A stretch of 64,000 nt of DNA, taken from the NCBI GenBank assembly GCA_029721435.1, contig CM056587.1, forward strand, positions 13,475,167 to 13,539,166, in the 5' to 3' direction. The stretch comes from Gymnothorax reevesii. Taxonomy: Eukaryota; Chordata; Actinopteri; Anguilliformes; Muraenidae. Below, in pieces: positions 34,599-45,719 of this stretch; position 1 is the first letter of the stretch; the number at the start of each line of letters is the position of its first letter. The notes beneath the pieces are model-generated. The model was not told the DNA's origin, ran no database searches, and saw only the letters and a program-made list of their open reading frames with translations. The translations under genes were made by a program, and so were the position numbers.

Positions 34599-36801
34599 CT
34601 GCAGAGAGGGACAGAGATCAAAACCAAAGCAGAGAGATGGACAGTTATCAAAATTTCAATACAACCTTAGCTTGTTCATGACCACAAATCAAAGGAGTTT
34701 CCCTCAGGTACTTTTAGTACAAAAGGATTTATTCTGTACAGTAGCCAACCGCCCGTGATAAGACAGCACTTATTCTAAAATACATTTACGCAAAATAAAC
34801 AGAAATGAGAGTTTAAGGGCTTCAGTCAGGCCGAGCTATTTAACATTCAGCATAATCTTCAGTCAGGAACCTGGTGAAATGCACTGTAAGCTCAAAATGC
34901 GCCAGACTAACAATCAACGGAGTACAAACACCGCAGGGCGTATCAATTCCACACTCAGTCGCATTAAACACTTAAAAAGAGATTTTCATCTTCAATTTAG
35001 AAAAGAATGGTGCTTTTCATTTCACTGAGCACAACACTGAGTGTAACTTACTGAAAATTCACAGCACACAGTCCTTCAGCATCAGCACAGCCGAACACCA
35101 CGATACAAAGACATAAGACAGGCGTAATTCTTCTTCGCCTTTGAAAAAACGGCAAATGAGCTGTAGTAAGGATGTGCGTAACGTGCTAAAGGGCTGATTT
35201 TTCTGGCTCAGAGAACACTCCGGAATACGCAGAGGGAGCTCGCTTCCCTTCCGACTGGAAACTTCGATTAATCTGCCTCCTCAGGTGAAGATAAGAGTTT
35301 CCCGAAGAAGGTTGCTAGCAAGACGTGCAGCAGTGAGCTCATAATGACAGGTGTAATTGAAAAATATACGCGACATGATGAGATTTTTTCCCCCCATGTC
35401 TTTAAAAGGAGACCATGGAAAACAGCGTAGAAGACACACTGAGCTCTTTCCCTCGTCCCAATAAAGCTGAGGCAAGCCAGCGTAGCAAAAGTAATCGGGC
35501 AGAAAAACCTCATCTGCATAATGAGGGTCATTCAGCAAAAAGGAACAAAAAAAGTCTAAAAAGCCATTCAGCGATAGGCCCGGGCTTTTTCATATTATCT
35601 TGATTAATATGTGAACACATGCCTGCATGGAGAGCTTTCCTAATAGTCTCCACAGTATACGCCGTTCGCACATGGTGCACGCTGCTCTGCAACATTAATT
35701 ATGCATTACGATGAATAGAAGCAAAAGAAAGGAAAACATTGGGTGGAAACAATGATCTAAACAATATATTTCCGTAAGCCTGGAAGTCATTTTGTAGAAC
35801 GGCTCTTTGAAAGTAAATTGAAAGACCTCTCACTCGCAAGGGCCTGAATACAATCAGAAAACAAATTGTTCCCTCAAAATATAGTAGCCAATGAGAACAT
35901 CTGCAATGAACAACGCAACGCAAAACATTATTAAACCAGCTGTGATACATGATACAGGTGTTCTCGTTTACCAAAATGGCACAAATACCACCATAGTAAT
36001 TAGTCGCTGAGATTGCAGCAGTTGAATGAGATATGCTTCGTCAAGGTTGGCGTGATAATCTACAGGAGGGTAGATCTTCAGGAACAGGATTGGTTATGAA
36101 TGTTGTTCAATATCTTGCCTGAATTACACTGTTCTCGTGTGACACAGGAATGAGAAGGCTGTCGGGACCTCTTGCAGAATGCCGCGAGGGGAGAACATGG
36201 CCCTTTGCCTACCCACTCCCCCTTCACTACCACTTCACTGCCGAGTGTCACTCTGTGTGAGGTCTCCCTCCAAGCCATGGAGAGAACTTCATTCAGCGGG
36301 AGTGTGTAATATATTTATCCATTTTGGGATGCCCTTGCTCTTTATCCAACGGGAAGTGGAGGTAGTCATCACCATTGTTGCGACCCCTGTCATGTTCAAT
36401 GGGGTCACAGATTTTTGCTCTGGGCATGGCCATCTTGGAAAAATTCCGCCTTGTTCCTAATTGAAGGTTTATATTTCCAGGTGCGGTGTTTTTTAAAGGG
36501 ATCGTTCCCTTTTTTGAAGTGGGGTTGTATGAGCTACAAATTACAAATAGTACTGGGTGGAAATTTCGGCGATACACTATTGTGAATGGAAACACAGAAA
36601 CAGCATATTTTCGCGGACTAAAAGAGGTCCTACCTGAAAATAATACAATTTCAATTGTACGCTACATTTAAAAAAATTACAGCACTTTAGCTGCTCGGAA
36701 AAAAACACAGTTGCTCTTGAACTTACCAACTGACGTATTCCTCCGCGACGCGCATCATAGTTCACTGCGCGTTGTAGCGATCAGCTGTTTAGGTCACAGT
36801 A

Positions 36802-36952
36802 AAGCTGCTTGCACACTGGATGCGAAATTAATTTTTCGCACAACAGATCACATTCAAAGTCAATGCGAAGATGTGAATTTGCTTCTTCGCATTGACTTTG
36901 AATGTAATCTTTGTGCGAAAAGTCCGTTTCGCGTCCAGTGTGCAAGCGGCTT
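36802..36952. mobile_element. Snap-back MITE, copy 1 (nested in THAP element)
   Basis: A near-perfect ~150-bp palindrome: AAGCTGCTTGCACACTGGATGCG...ATTCAAAGTCAATGCGAAG | CTTCGCATTGACTTTGAATG...GTCCAGTGTGCAAGCGGCTT. The same family lies at 55187-55343. Confidence 0.85.
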
Positions 36953-37276
36953 AACTGCGGTTGCGAGGTCGGACGGCCGTTTAACTTGAGCAAATATTTT
37001 GAAAATGGCCGTGTGTGTTGCTTTCTTGGACGTGCAAGCAAAGCTGTATCCTGGTGCACTTTCAACTTCCACCGTATTCCTCAGCGGGATATTGGAGTTG
37101 TAGCTGTGGCTAGTTGCCTCAACGCGGATATTGATACGCCACCCGTAGCCCTACAAGAGCTCCGTGTTTGCAGTATTCATTTTTCCAAAGAGGATTTCAT
37201 GAGGCTACATTCAGGTAAATCTCAACGGTGCACGCTGAAGAGCACTGCTGCACCCATGCATCAGGTGAAAGAGTGA
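36911..37276 (+). pseudogene. THAP zinc-finger fragment of the transposon
   Basis: The carboxy part of the frame has the C-x2-C-like start (CCF), aromatic/FHRIP box, C-x2-H (CSIH) and the closing AVP-like box (AAPM), all hallmarks of THAP DNA-binding domains, which recognise transposon ends. The first about 30 codons come from the inserted hairpin MITE and are not part of the domain. The frame stops after VKE. No transposase domain follows. Confidence 0.6.
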
Positions 37277-38469
37277 AACACCAGTGAAAAAAAGTCTAAT
37301 ATAACATTGCAGCACAAATTGATATCGCATAGGGTCTACGCAGCCACATACTGTGTGTCTGCTGTGCTGGTTATTATATGGGGTTTTTTTTTATTTGATG
37401 CGTAATTCTATGCCATCGAAATGCTGTCTCTGCCGCAAACCGCCGAGACTCTGACTCAAACAGTTGATCGCTACAGTGCCAGTGAACTACGATGCGCCTC
37501 GCAGAGGAATACGTCACTTGGTTAAGTTCAAGAGCAACTGTGTTTTTTCCGAGTAATTTTTTTAAATATAACGTACAATTGTATGGTGTATTATTTTCAG
37601 GTAGGACCTCTTTTAGGCCGCGAAAATACGCCGTTTCTGTGTTTCCATTCACAACAGTGTATCGCCGAAATTTCCATCCAGCACTATACGCTGGTGCGGC
37701 TACCTGGAGGAGATCAGAGAGCTTGCTACTGCATCTAATGTAAGTAGTGGCAATTTGTAGCTCATACAACCCCACTTAAAAAAAAAAAGTGAACTATCCC
37801 TTTAAGGTCGCCCCTTGCAATTCCCTGTGGAAGACCAGCTCTTCGACCTCACGCTTAGCATCTCTAGACTGGGAGTATTTTTTGCCTTTGGTGTTGGACC
37901 GGTTTCCCTTTGACTTAGGATTTCGTCCTGCCCCTCTCTCGGTTTGATTACTTTTTTGAGGTTGACCAATAACTTGTCCTATTTGACCCCGATTCTTGCC
38001 TGTGCCCTTCGGTCTGGTTGCTCGGTGAATTCCCAGCGTTTGACCTCGGCTTGTGTATCTGACCTCCTTGCCCCTCTGTATGCCGTCTGGTCACTCTGGT
38101 CAGCTAGAATGTTCCTGGCTGGATCTCCTGATCTTTCCACCGGGACACTTCTTTGTTATTGTGGTTTGTTATTTTTCCTTTCTTGTTTTTGAAGGTGATA
38201 CTGGGTGGAAAACTGTTTCCGTTGGGGGTTCACTATTCATTCTCCCGGTCTTCACTTGTAGACTAAGCATTCGGGAGTGAAGTGTTTAAAGCCGCCCCAT
38301 AACTTGCAATCCTTTAAAGACTAGCAGTGGGATTAGTTTAGTTTTGGCTTGGCAGTGTGAGGAACTGCAGCTACTTTTCAGCGTGTGGCTTATTATTTCA
38401 ATTGCAGCTCCCCCTCTCAAATTCTTCCCTCTCTAATTCACCTAGACCAGGTCGCAACACCATGCCTAC

Positions 38470-39830
38470 CGATAAACACGTCACAATGTATATGACGGTC
38501 CAGTTCCTGAAGGATGCACCTCTTATTGGAAATATTTCAAAGAGGATAAAGTCATTAAATAAATTTTGATATATAAGATATATCATACACACTACAGACA
38601 AATTTGAAAGTGCTCGTGCAATGACATGACACACTGTGAAAAGGAACAATAATTGACGATACTCACTCCTCATATTCTCAGGAGCACAACTGCATGTTCG
38701 TTCTAAAATACCATGTCACCTCTAGTTCCATGATGTGTGCATAAAATTGTCAATCAAAAGTCCATTTTAGGTGAGGCAATTTATCGTTTCCTTTTTTGGG
38801 AAACAGCCGCATAAACTTCATATTTGAAGATATTTGGCATTTCCTCCATCCTGGACACAAAAGAAGTGCCGCACTTGAAAGGTTTCTAAGCCTGCATTAG
38901 TGTAGAGTCGCAATGGAAGGCTTTATAACCCACTTCAAGACCTCGCTAATTGGTTTGGAATGACAGTTAAGCCTAAGCCCCGTACACGAGTAAATTTTCT
39001 TTGACACATTTTCTCTGCCTGTGTGTACGTGGAAATTTAACGTAACATAACATCACGAGTGGCTAGAACAGGCCATTCAGCCCAATTAGGCTCGCCAGTT
39101 TCTTGTCCAATTTTTTCTGAAGAAAATATCGCGAAAGGTAGGTGTGCAGCTTTTCAGCAAATCTATTTACCCGAGTGTACAACATGTCCTCAAATAAAAT
39201 GTGACAAATTGTTGCGCGTGCATCTGAGCCATGACATCAACTCCTGTTTTGATTGTGTGAAAAGTTGTTGTATACAACGATTTTAAGTTCATCATAGCTT
39301 CACACTGGTCAAATAGCGCCGTTCGTACGTCATTAGATGGACACAAGACATGGGAATGCCTGTGGAACGTATCCAACCCTGATTACTGGGATAAAAACAA
39401 GCCCCCACATCAGCATTTTTGTCTCTCCTCACTTTGCAGGTATAAACAGTCATTGAGATAGTCCCTTTACAGCGAACAATTTATTTTCAAGAGATTGTAC
39501 ATTTCAGTGAGTTTTGATGGCATAATTTCAAATCTTCTTTAAAATACAGTACACAATGATAGTATGTGCAAGTATTAACACGTCTGCAATTCAGTACAGC
39601 GTACCTGAGAGAAATTTGTGATTCTTTCCCTCTGTCAGTGAAAGCTTTCACAACCATCAGCAAAGGAAATTTGATCATGTGTGCACACGAGCAAACCGGC
39701 AAAGAACATGCGTCGAAGAAAATGTGGCAAAGTAATTTGTCTGTAATACGGAGTGGTGCATCCTAGGCGTGAACGTACAAACAGAGGGGGAATGAATAAG
39801 GTGAGGGGAGGGGGGCTGATTTGGGACTAG
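38470..39830. other. tfpi intron, nothing firm
   Basis: It contains one exon-like 36-nt segment (38667-38702, minus; see findings) but otherwise no recognisable feature. Confidence 0.4.
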
Positions 39831-39836
39831 GCCTAC

Positions 39837-40013
39837 CTCTTTTATGACAGCGGGCCTGGCACTGCTCCCGGGACCGAAAATTGTTGGCATTCCCGAAGCA
39901 GCCGCCATAGAAGAATCGATCACACTCGCCGCTGGAGCGGTTGAAGAAGTACCGTGGCACCAGCCCGCGGCATGGGCCCGGCTCATCGTCCAGGTGGCAG
40001 GGGTTCTTATCAG
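39837..40013 (-). CDS. tfpi: tfpi exon: Kunitz domain 2
   Basis: A 177-nt phase 1-1 exon with acceptor TTTCTTTTCATACAG|CTGATAAG and donor AAAAGAG|GTAGGC. It encodes DKNPCHLDDEPGPCRGLVPR, YFFNRSSGECDRFFYGGC, FGNANNFRSREQCQARCHKR. All six cysteines are present and P1 is Arg (PCRG), matching the factor Xa-binding K2 of TFPI. NRS and similar N-x-S/T sites could carry N-glycans. Spliced directly to K1, the junction codon is CCT (Pro), giving KPD just before the first Cys region, as also seen before K2 in the human protein. TFPI2 is unlikely, because its K2 lacks this regular spacing. Confidence 0.93.
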
Positions 40014-40199
40014 CTGTATGAAAAGAAACATGGTGTTCAGGAAACAAGCCACTAATTTACCTGCCAACAGAACATTAGCTTCCTCTAAGGCCATCACCTC
40101 CATAAACTTCAGTAAGGTAAGGCACTAGTAAAGCCAATGCAAACAAGTCGACATGGTCTACAACATCCCCCGCCAATCGTGCGCTTCTCATTTTTGAAC

Positions 40200-40355
40200 T
40201 CAATCAAGGCCTTTATGGTCTGAAGCTACACACCAAATTTGGTTGCTGTATCTGTAGTAGTTTCTGAGTAAAGCTGTCCCCTTTATCTCGGACGGACGGA
40301 CGGACGGACGGAGGTCGGACCTATATCCCCCTCCCACTTCGTGTTGGCGGGGGAT
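40200..40355 (+). repeat. GGAC-tail dispersed repeat, copy 4
   Basis: CACACCAAATTTGGTTGCTG, GTTTCTGAGTAAAGCTGTCC, a (GGAC)5 run at about 40289-40310 and TATATCCCCCTCCCACTTCG. It matches the layout of copy 1. Confidence 0.6.
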
Positions 40356-40369
40356 AATAAACAGTCTTC

Positions 40370-42780
40370 ATCATAGCCTTTCTGAATATCTATTGCACAT
40401 TTTTACACACAGCTAGCGCTCGCTAGCTACTCTTGGTGTGCGCAGGGCAGTGTTGAACGCCTGCCAGTGAACTGCAGAGCAACGCGGCGTGATTGATGAC
40501 GCGCGGGCCCGTCTGAAGGATATACCGGTCCCCTCGCGACTGCGGGCAATGATCCAAAGGGAGGCCGATAATAACGCTTATTACCGGGCGGCTTCTCCCA
40601 CGACTGCCCTTTCTGCATCATGCAGGCCTATTTATGGATGCTTTTAATTAAAATGCTTCCATTAGTGATCACCTATCATCTTTTTTATATATTTCCCTAA
40701 TGCACCCCCATCCCAGGACAGAAAAGAAAATGTTAAGCTCCTTCATCAAACGTATTTCACCGATGAGCGCAGCCAATCTGCACATCACCTTATTTGCACG
40801 GCAAAGGAATGCAGGGCGTGCGCACAGAAATTACCTTGAAATTATCAGCTGTAATGTTACCTGCATGTGGGACACTCCGCAAATACTGTGAAATTACACA
40901 TTAGAATGTCAACGAAAGGAAATCAGACGATAAAACGCAGGTAATTGTCCGCCGGATATCTGCCAAGAAACGTCTGCAAAGTTACTCTCACCTTTGATTC
41001 GACAGAGGGAGCTTATATTATATTAATGATGATCAAATTGTTCGCGTTGATTTATCTCTTGGGTGTTCTCTCTCCTGCCCTGAAGTGGGTTTGCCAATTG
41101 CATCCGGAATTCTTTGCGAATGAAACGGGATCGATTGGACAGCGTAAGACCATTTCTCCGTGGAGTGTTCAAGCCACAGTTCTCAAATGGACCGCACAAG
41201 AAATCATTCCAAAACGCATTTTTCCCCGAGCGGCGTATAGGAATGATTGAGTTAGGCTAAATGTCTCTCAAAGGGCAATAACAAATAGGCTACGACTGCA
41301 GAGGAAAAAGCGATACCTTTCTAAAATATTTAATCTGCTTGAGAACATTGCCCACTCCCTGAAGAGCACGCATCGCAAGATGAATTTGCCAGGATCAGTC
41401 ACTAAATAAAAACTGCAATTTTTCAATTCTCAGATTCAATACTACAGGAAAGATTGAGTTTTGGCGTCAAGTTATGGTGACGTCTGCTCATTCTTGATGT
41501 AGGCTACCACTTGAACTTTATATGCACATCCCATTTATGTAGGCTACCTACCGTCTGAAGGACACCCGCATTTACAGGCTGGTCAATAAGGGATTGAAAC
41601 TAAATAAAGCTAATCCGAGGACTGATGGCAAGGCTATATGATTCGATTCAATCGAAGACAGAGGAGAAGATTGAGAAGACAACTCTCGCGTGTGCCCCCG
41701 ATCTGAAAAGGCATGCAGTGGCATCGCCTACCCCTAGATGGAGACAGACATTATTATTTCAGTATGGCATAAGAATTCTTTCAGGGTTCAGAGATCAAAT
41801 CAAACCCAACAGCCAACCCTGCAAACCACACGGAGGAAAAAAAACAACAACAGTGTTTAAGAGAATACAGTCTTGTGTTACAGCTTTAGATGGATACAGT
41901 CTTGTGTTACAGCTCCTGCCCTTTATTCAATAGCAGTGAAACATATTTCTGCGGAGATTCCAGTAACATTATTTCAACAGCTCGCCTAAGAGTAAAATAC
42001 TTCATATTTTTCCTGCCGTCAGAATAAATGATAAAGAAACTCAAATGATCTGTGTTTCTGTGGTATCTTATATGTACAGAAAAGCATACAGACAATTTGT
42101 CGGGTTTGAAACGATTTGGGTCGTTTGAGTTCAAGTTCTGGTCTCTTGGCGTGGGTGTTCTCATAAAGGCACCCTCCCCAAACACACAGACATTCCAGCC
42201 CCGTCCTCCGTCGGCCATTGTTTTCAGAGCGGACCCTTCTGCAGGAGCAGACATGTTTGCTCTGGCTGAGGTACTTCTGAGAGAGGCGGCTTTTGTAATT
42301 CTGTAAAGTTAATATCGTTAACAGAGCACCAGGGAGTGCGAGGGAGTGCAGGGGGAGTGCTGAAAGAGCCGTCCCATGGCGATGCTCACTGTCCCGCAGC
42401 AGTGGGTCCCAGTAACCTCCAGAGGGTGGGGTTGGGAAGGCAAAGTCACGGTGTAGAGTAGATACATGTACTGGGCTCATTTCAATCGCTTATTCCTCAT
42501 TGATTGACCGGTGGAACCACCTCTCCCATCTGTTACATCCGCAGCTGACAATGCTTCAGACTGACGTTTGAAAGAGCGAGGACATTCCGTTTCGCCAAGT
42601 CATCAATCTCCAGCTCCCCTGCCTTCACCTTCACTTATCTTGTCTCTTTAACTCATCTCTCTGATAGGTGCAGCAAAGCACAGGGACGATGGTAAGAAAT
42701 GAAGGAAGGTTAAAAATAAGGGTTTGGAGCCCAAACAGTTTGGACTCCCAAAGTGCTGCACTGCAATCGGAACAGCCAGC
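40370..42780. other. tfpi K1-K2 intron, CpG-richer block, no exon recognised
   Basis: 40430-40620 is unusually CpG-rich for this window (GACGCGCGGGCCCGTC, CCGGGCGGCTTCTCCCACGAC). I searched here for a phase 1-1 linker exon and found none convincing. Confidence 0.4.
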
Positions 42781-42789
42781 CTTCTCACA

Positions 42790-43560
42790 GCGATAGCAGC
42801 TTCGCTGCCAAAGTGCTTCAGCTAAACCCTACTCCGCCGAAGTGCTACAGTTAGTCCTGCAATGTCAAAGTGCTTCAGTCAAAGTATTTCAGTTAGTCCG
42901 TACTGTTTAAGTGCTGCAGTCGGTGGTTCAGTTAGTCCTGCGCTGTTATAGTGCTTCAATCAAAGTGTTTCAGTTAGTCTGAACCGCTAAAGTGCTTCAG
43001 TCGGTGTTTCAGTTAGTCCTGCACTGTTAAAGTGCTTCATTCAAAGTGTTTCAGTTAGTCTGAACCGCTAAAGTGCTTCAGTCGGTGTTTCAGTTAGTCC
43101 TGCACTGTTAAAGTGCTTCATTCAAAGTGTTTCAGTTAGTCTGAACCGCTAAAGTGCTTCAGTCAGTGTCTCAGTTAGTCCTGCGCCGTTATAGAGCCAC
43201 ACTAAGTCCTGCGCTGCTAAAGTACTTCAGTTTGTCCTGCTTTCCTGAAGTACTGCAGTAAGTCATGTGCCACAAAACAGCATCAGCTATCCTTGCACCA
43301 CCTGATAGATTTGTAGCCCTGCTCACACGAAGCCCTGTGCTGCCAAACAGCTTCAATCAGCCCTGCACCAACAAAGTGCTGCAGTTAGCTTGGTGTTATC
43401 AAACAGCTTCAAGCTAGCCCTGCGCCGCCAAAGTGTTTCTGTTGGCCCCGTGCTGAAAAAGTGACTCAGTTAGCTTTGCACCTCCAAACAGTTTCAGTTG
43501 GCCCTGCACTGCAAACGACTTCAGTTAGCCCTGTACCTTCAAACTGCTTTAGATAGCACT
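42790..43560 (+). repeat. Minisatellite with 81-bp higher-order repeat
   Basis: Basic ~40-bp units (AAAGTGCTTCAGTTAGTCCTG...) are diverged at the edges, but at 42900-43180 an 81-bp dimer (GAACCGCTAAAGTGCTTCAG at 42981, 43062 and 43143) is repeated almost without change. It lies in the K1-K2 intron. Confidence 0.9.
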
Positions 43561-43569
43561 GCGGTTACA

Positions 43570-44700
43570 TTTGGCACTCAGTTTGATAACTAATGAGCAC
43601 TGAGACAAAGGATGATCATGTTCAGAAACCTGCTTTTTGCATCAACTAATTCTGCAAGTGCTTTTTCCTAATAGTTAATACAGATTCCAGAAAAAATTAA
43701 AATAAAACCTGACAGGCCTTTTCCTAGGATGATAAACTGTGTCTCTCTGGCTGACTATCCATAAAAATATAAAAAATTTAAAAATAAAAAAAGTTAAATG
43801 AGCTGCACACCAGACGCAAATGCACTCATCACTCTGATCATATGCAAGTCAATTAATAATAATATTGTGATACTGGCACAGCATGACTTCTGTTATTTTT
43901 CACCATCAACATGCTTCAGTAATGAAGCTTTGCTCAAACATGCCACTCAAAGAGACACTGAGAACCAAAGCATTGCCTCCTGACAATCTTACCACCGATA
44001 CGCCTGAACAGAACACGATCCATTCATCCAAGTTCAGCATAAAGGTTATAAATGAACAGTATCACACTTTAAACAGAAACTAGAGAAGGGGTTATCGGCA
44101 GATATTTATTGACAGAGAATTGATAAAGACCTGTGTTGCAGTGAAAATGCCAAGTATTTAGCTGTGGTTGTCAAGTACACATTGAAATAACAGTTAGTTC
44201 ATGACTGGGGGGAACAGCAAATGAAACCCATGTGTCTGCGAGAGAATTTTTATTTTTTAATTAATTCTCAGCACATTATTGGGGGGGACAAAATTGAGTA
44301 ATTTCAATACTGGGGAGACCATGTCCCCCCATCCCTTAGATTATGCCCTTCCTTGTAGGGCTTTTTGACGGACAGAGAACCCGTGTGGTGTGCGATCAAG
44401 CTGCAGTTTTGTTTATTAACCGCAGAAACAGTTGCCGTGTAGCAAAGTGATGTATTTTGAAAGCAACACCAGTTCCAGCTAACACATTTTTTCATGATGC
44501 TTGTTTGTCTCAACTGGTTAAGTACTTGCCCTCTCATGACATACATGTTGTCATCATTCCTCTTCAGTTCCGACAGGCCTCCGTTCTCATTGTCAGACAA
44601 TATTTTTGGGTCCTAACCAACCCATTTTGGGTCAAAGTGCCCCAAACTCCATGAATGAATGGGTTACCACGCCAGTTGTCAGCCGGATGAAAAGCACTTT
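43570..44700. other. tfpi K1-K2 intron, nothing recognised
   Basis: AT-rich intronic DNA. Short frames have no domain. Confidence 0.4.
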
Positions 44701-44708
44701 AAAAGCAT

Positions 44709-45020
44709 CATGTTCACTGGGCCTGTGTCCACATTACTTCCCCAGGCATGTTCACTCTGCCTGTTTATACAACACTCCCTAAGCCATGTTCCCTTGGCAT
44801 ATTTATACAACACTCTCTCGGTCATGTTCACTCTGCCTGTTTCTGTAACACTCCCTTAGCCATGTTCCCATTGCCTATATATACACACAACACTCCGTCA
44901 GTCATGTTGACTGCCCATTTCTACAGCACTCCCCCCGCCATGTTCACTCTGCCTGGATCTACATCACATCCCCAGCCACGTTCACGCTGCCTGTTTCTAC
45001 AACGCACCCTCTCCATGTTT
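44709..45020 (+). repeat. Minisatellite, ~38-43-bp unit ('catgttcactctgcctgtttctacaacactccc')
   Basis: Eight units, each starting CATGTTCACTCTGCCTG and ending ACACTCCC(T/C). Frames 44659-44859 and 44748-45095 (repeated LPVYTTLPKPCSL-like peptides) are artefacts of the array. Confidence 0.9.
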
Positions 45021-45510
45021 TTTTCCCTGATTAGTCATTGTGCCAGAGGCAATATCAGAGTGACGTTTCCAAGAATCAATCCTGTTCCTGGCTAATCTCC
45101 CAGTTAGTGGCCATAAAAACTGAGGTTAGAAATGGGCTGTTTTGAAAGCTCATTATTTTCCATTTAAAAACCAACTTTTGCTGCAATGCAACATTTCTTT
45201 AATCCTGCGCCCAAACCAAAAGCGCTCCGTAAGGTTTGTGTAATCTTTAACCAGGGAGTGGCTAAAGCCATAGCCCATATAAACATCAGCGTTATCGCTT
45301 GAGATAGCTGGACCATTCTTCAAATTTCTGTCATTATTAGATGTTAAAGAGTAACTCCCAAACCACAGGGTAGGTCCTTCTTACATGGTAGCTTCCTGCA
45401 TATTGTATTTATTTATTTATCAATATTTTGACAGAGCTGGAAGGTCAGGGCAACGGAAAAATGGCAAGCGCAGCCTTTATGACGTGCAGACATTTTTGCA
45501 CGGGACTTAC

Positions 45511-45714
45511 GTTTCACGATGCACATCTTCTCACATTCCTCCTTGGTCTCAAAGTTGTTGGCATTGCCCCGGCAGCCGCCGTACTCAAACCTCTGACAGC
45601 GGCGAGTCTCCACATCGAAGTAGAAGCGCTCTTTGAGGGCCTTGCAAGGCCCCTCGTCCATCTTCAGAGCGCAGGAATGATGAAAGATCCGCAGCTCGTG
45701 TGGAACTCCGTTTC
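45511..45714 (-). CDS. tfpi: tfpi exon: Kunitz domain 1
   Basis: A 204-nt phase 1-1 exon with acceptor TTTTCTCCTCAG|GAAACGG and donor GAAAC|GTAAGT. It encodes NGVPHELRIFHHSC, then MDEGPCKALKERFYF, RRCQRFEYGGCRGNANNF and EECEKMCIVK. All six Kunitz cysteines are present (HSC, GPC, RRC, GGC, EEC, KMC). The P1 residue after the second Cys is Lys, as in mammalian TFPI K1, which blocks factor VIIa in the tissue factor complex. The pre-domain stretch ELRIFHHSC resembles the mammalian segment before K1. The longer open frame (45413-45751) simply runs into both introns. Confidence 0.93.
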
Positions 45715-45719
45715 CTGAG

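Larger units (their letters stand above)
36493..37805 (+). mobile_element. THAP-domain DNA transposon remnant (TTAA-flanked)
   Basis: TTAA occurs at both ends (36493-36496, 37802-37805), followed by AGGGATCGTTCCCTTTTTT and, inverted, AGGGATAGTTCACTTTTTT. The subterminal ~220-bp arms (GTGGGGTTGTATGAGCTACAA... and TTTCTGTGTTTCCATTCACAA...) are inverted copies. The plus frame at about 36911-37276 encodes a THAP-like zinc finger: CCFLGRASKA, FHRIPQRD, VCSIHFSKEDF, LKSTAAPM. THAP plus TTAA ends suggests a Kolobok- or P-like family. No catalytic DDE part remains, so it is non-autonomous. Confidence 0.72.
36376..38459 (+). mobile_element. Solo LTR split by a DNA transposon
   Basis: It begins TGTTGCGACC and ends GGTCGCAACA (TG...CA, perfect 10-bp inverted tips), flanked by CCAT at 36372-36375 and 38460-38463. 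Removing the 1309-bp insertion leaves about 775 bp, a plausible LTR length. No gag or pol is next to it, so it is best read as a solo LTR left by recombination. Strand is unknown, and plus is nominal. Confidence 0.6.
25354..45714 (-). other. tfpi: tfpi gene body (window part)
   Basis: This span joins the exons listed separately: K1, K2, three micro-exons, K3 and the tail exon. The encoded protein is a secreted Kunitz-type inhibitor of the tissue factor-factor VIIa complex (K1) and factor Xa (K2). K1-K2-K3 order, Lys then Arg at P1, and a basic C-terminus favour TFPI over TFPI2, whose K2 has an aberrant loop. Every internal junction is phase 1. The 5' coding exon with the signal peptide is not found up to 64000. 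A possible poly(A) signal (AATAAA on the minus strand, 25354-25359) sets the left limit and is a weak call. With direct K1-K2 splicing the inter-domain linker would be only IVKPDKNP, much shorter than in mammals. Introns hold most of the mobile and tandem repeats between 26 and 45 kb. Confidence 0.85.

Noticed and set aside
35050..35160. Signal-like minus translation VLCLCIVVFGCADAEG with a GTAAGT donor
   Set aside because: No in-frame ATG and located 3' of K2, so it cannot be the tfpi signal exon. An alternative transcript start is unsupported.
41553..41590. 27-nt phase 1-1 exon-like segment as a K1-K2 linker exon
   Set aside because: It would add three cysteines (CKCGC) to a linker and has a mediocre acceptor context.
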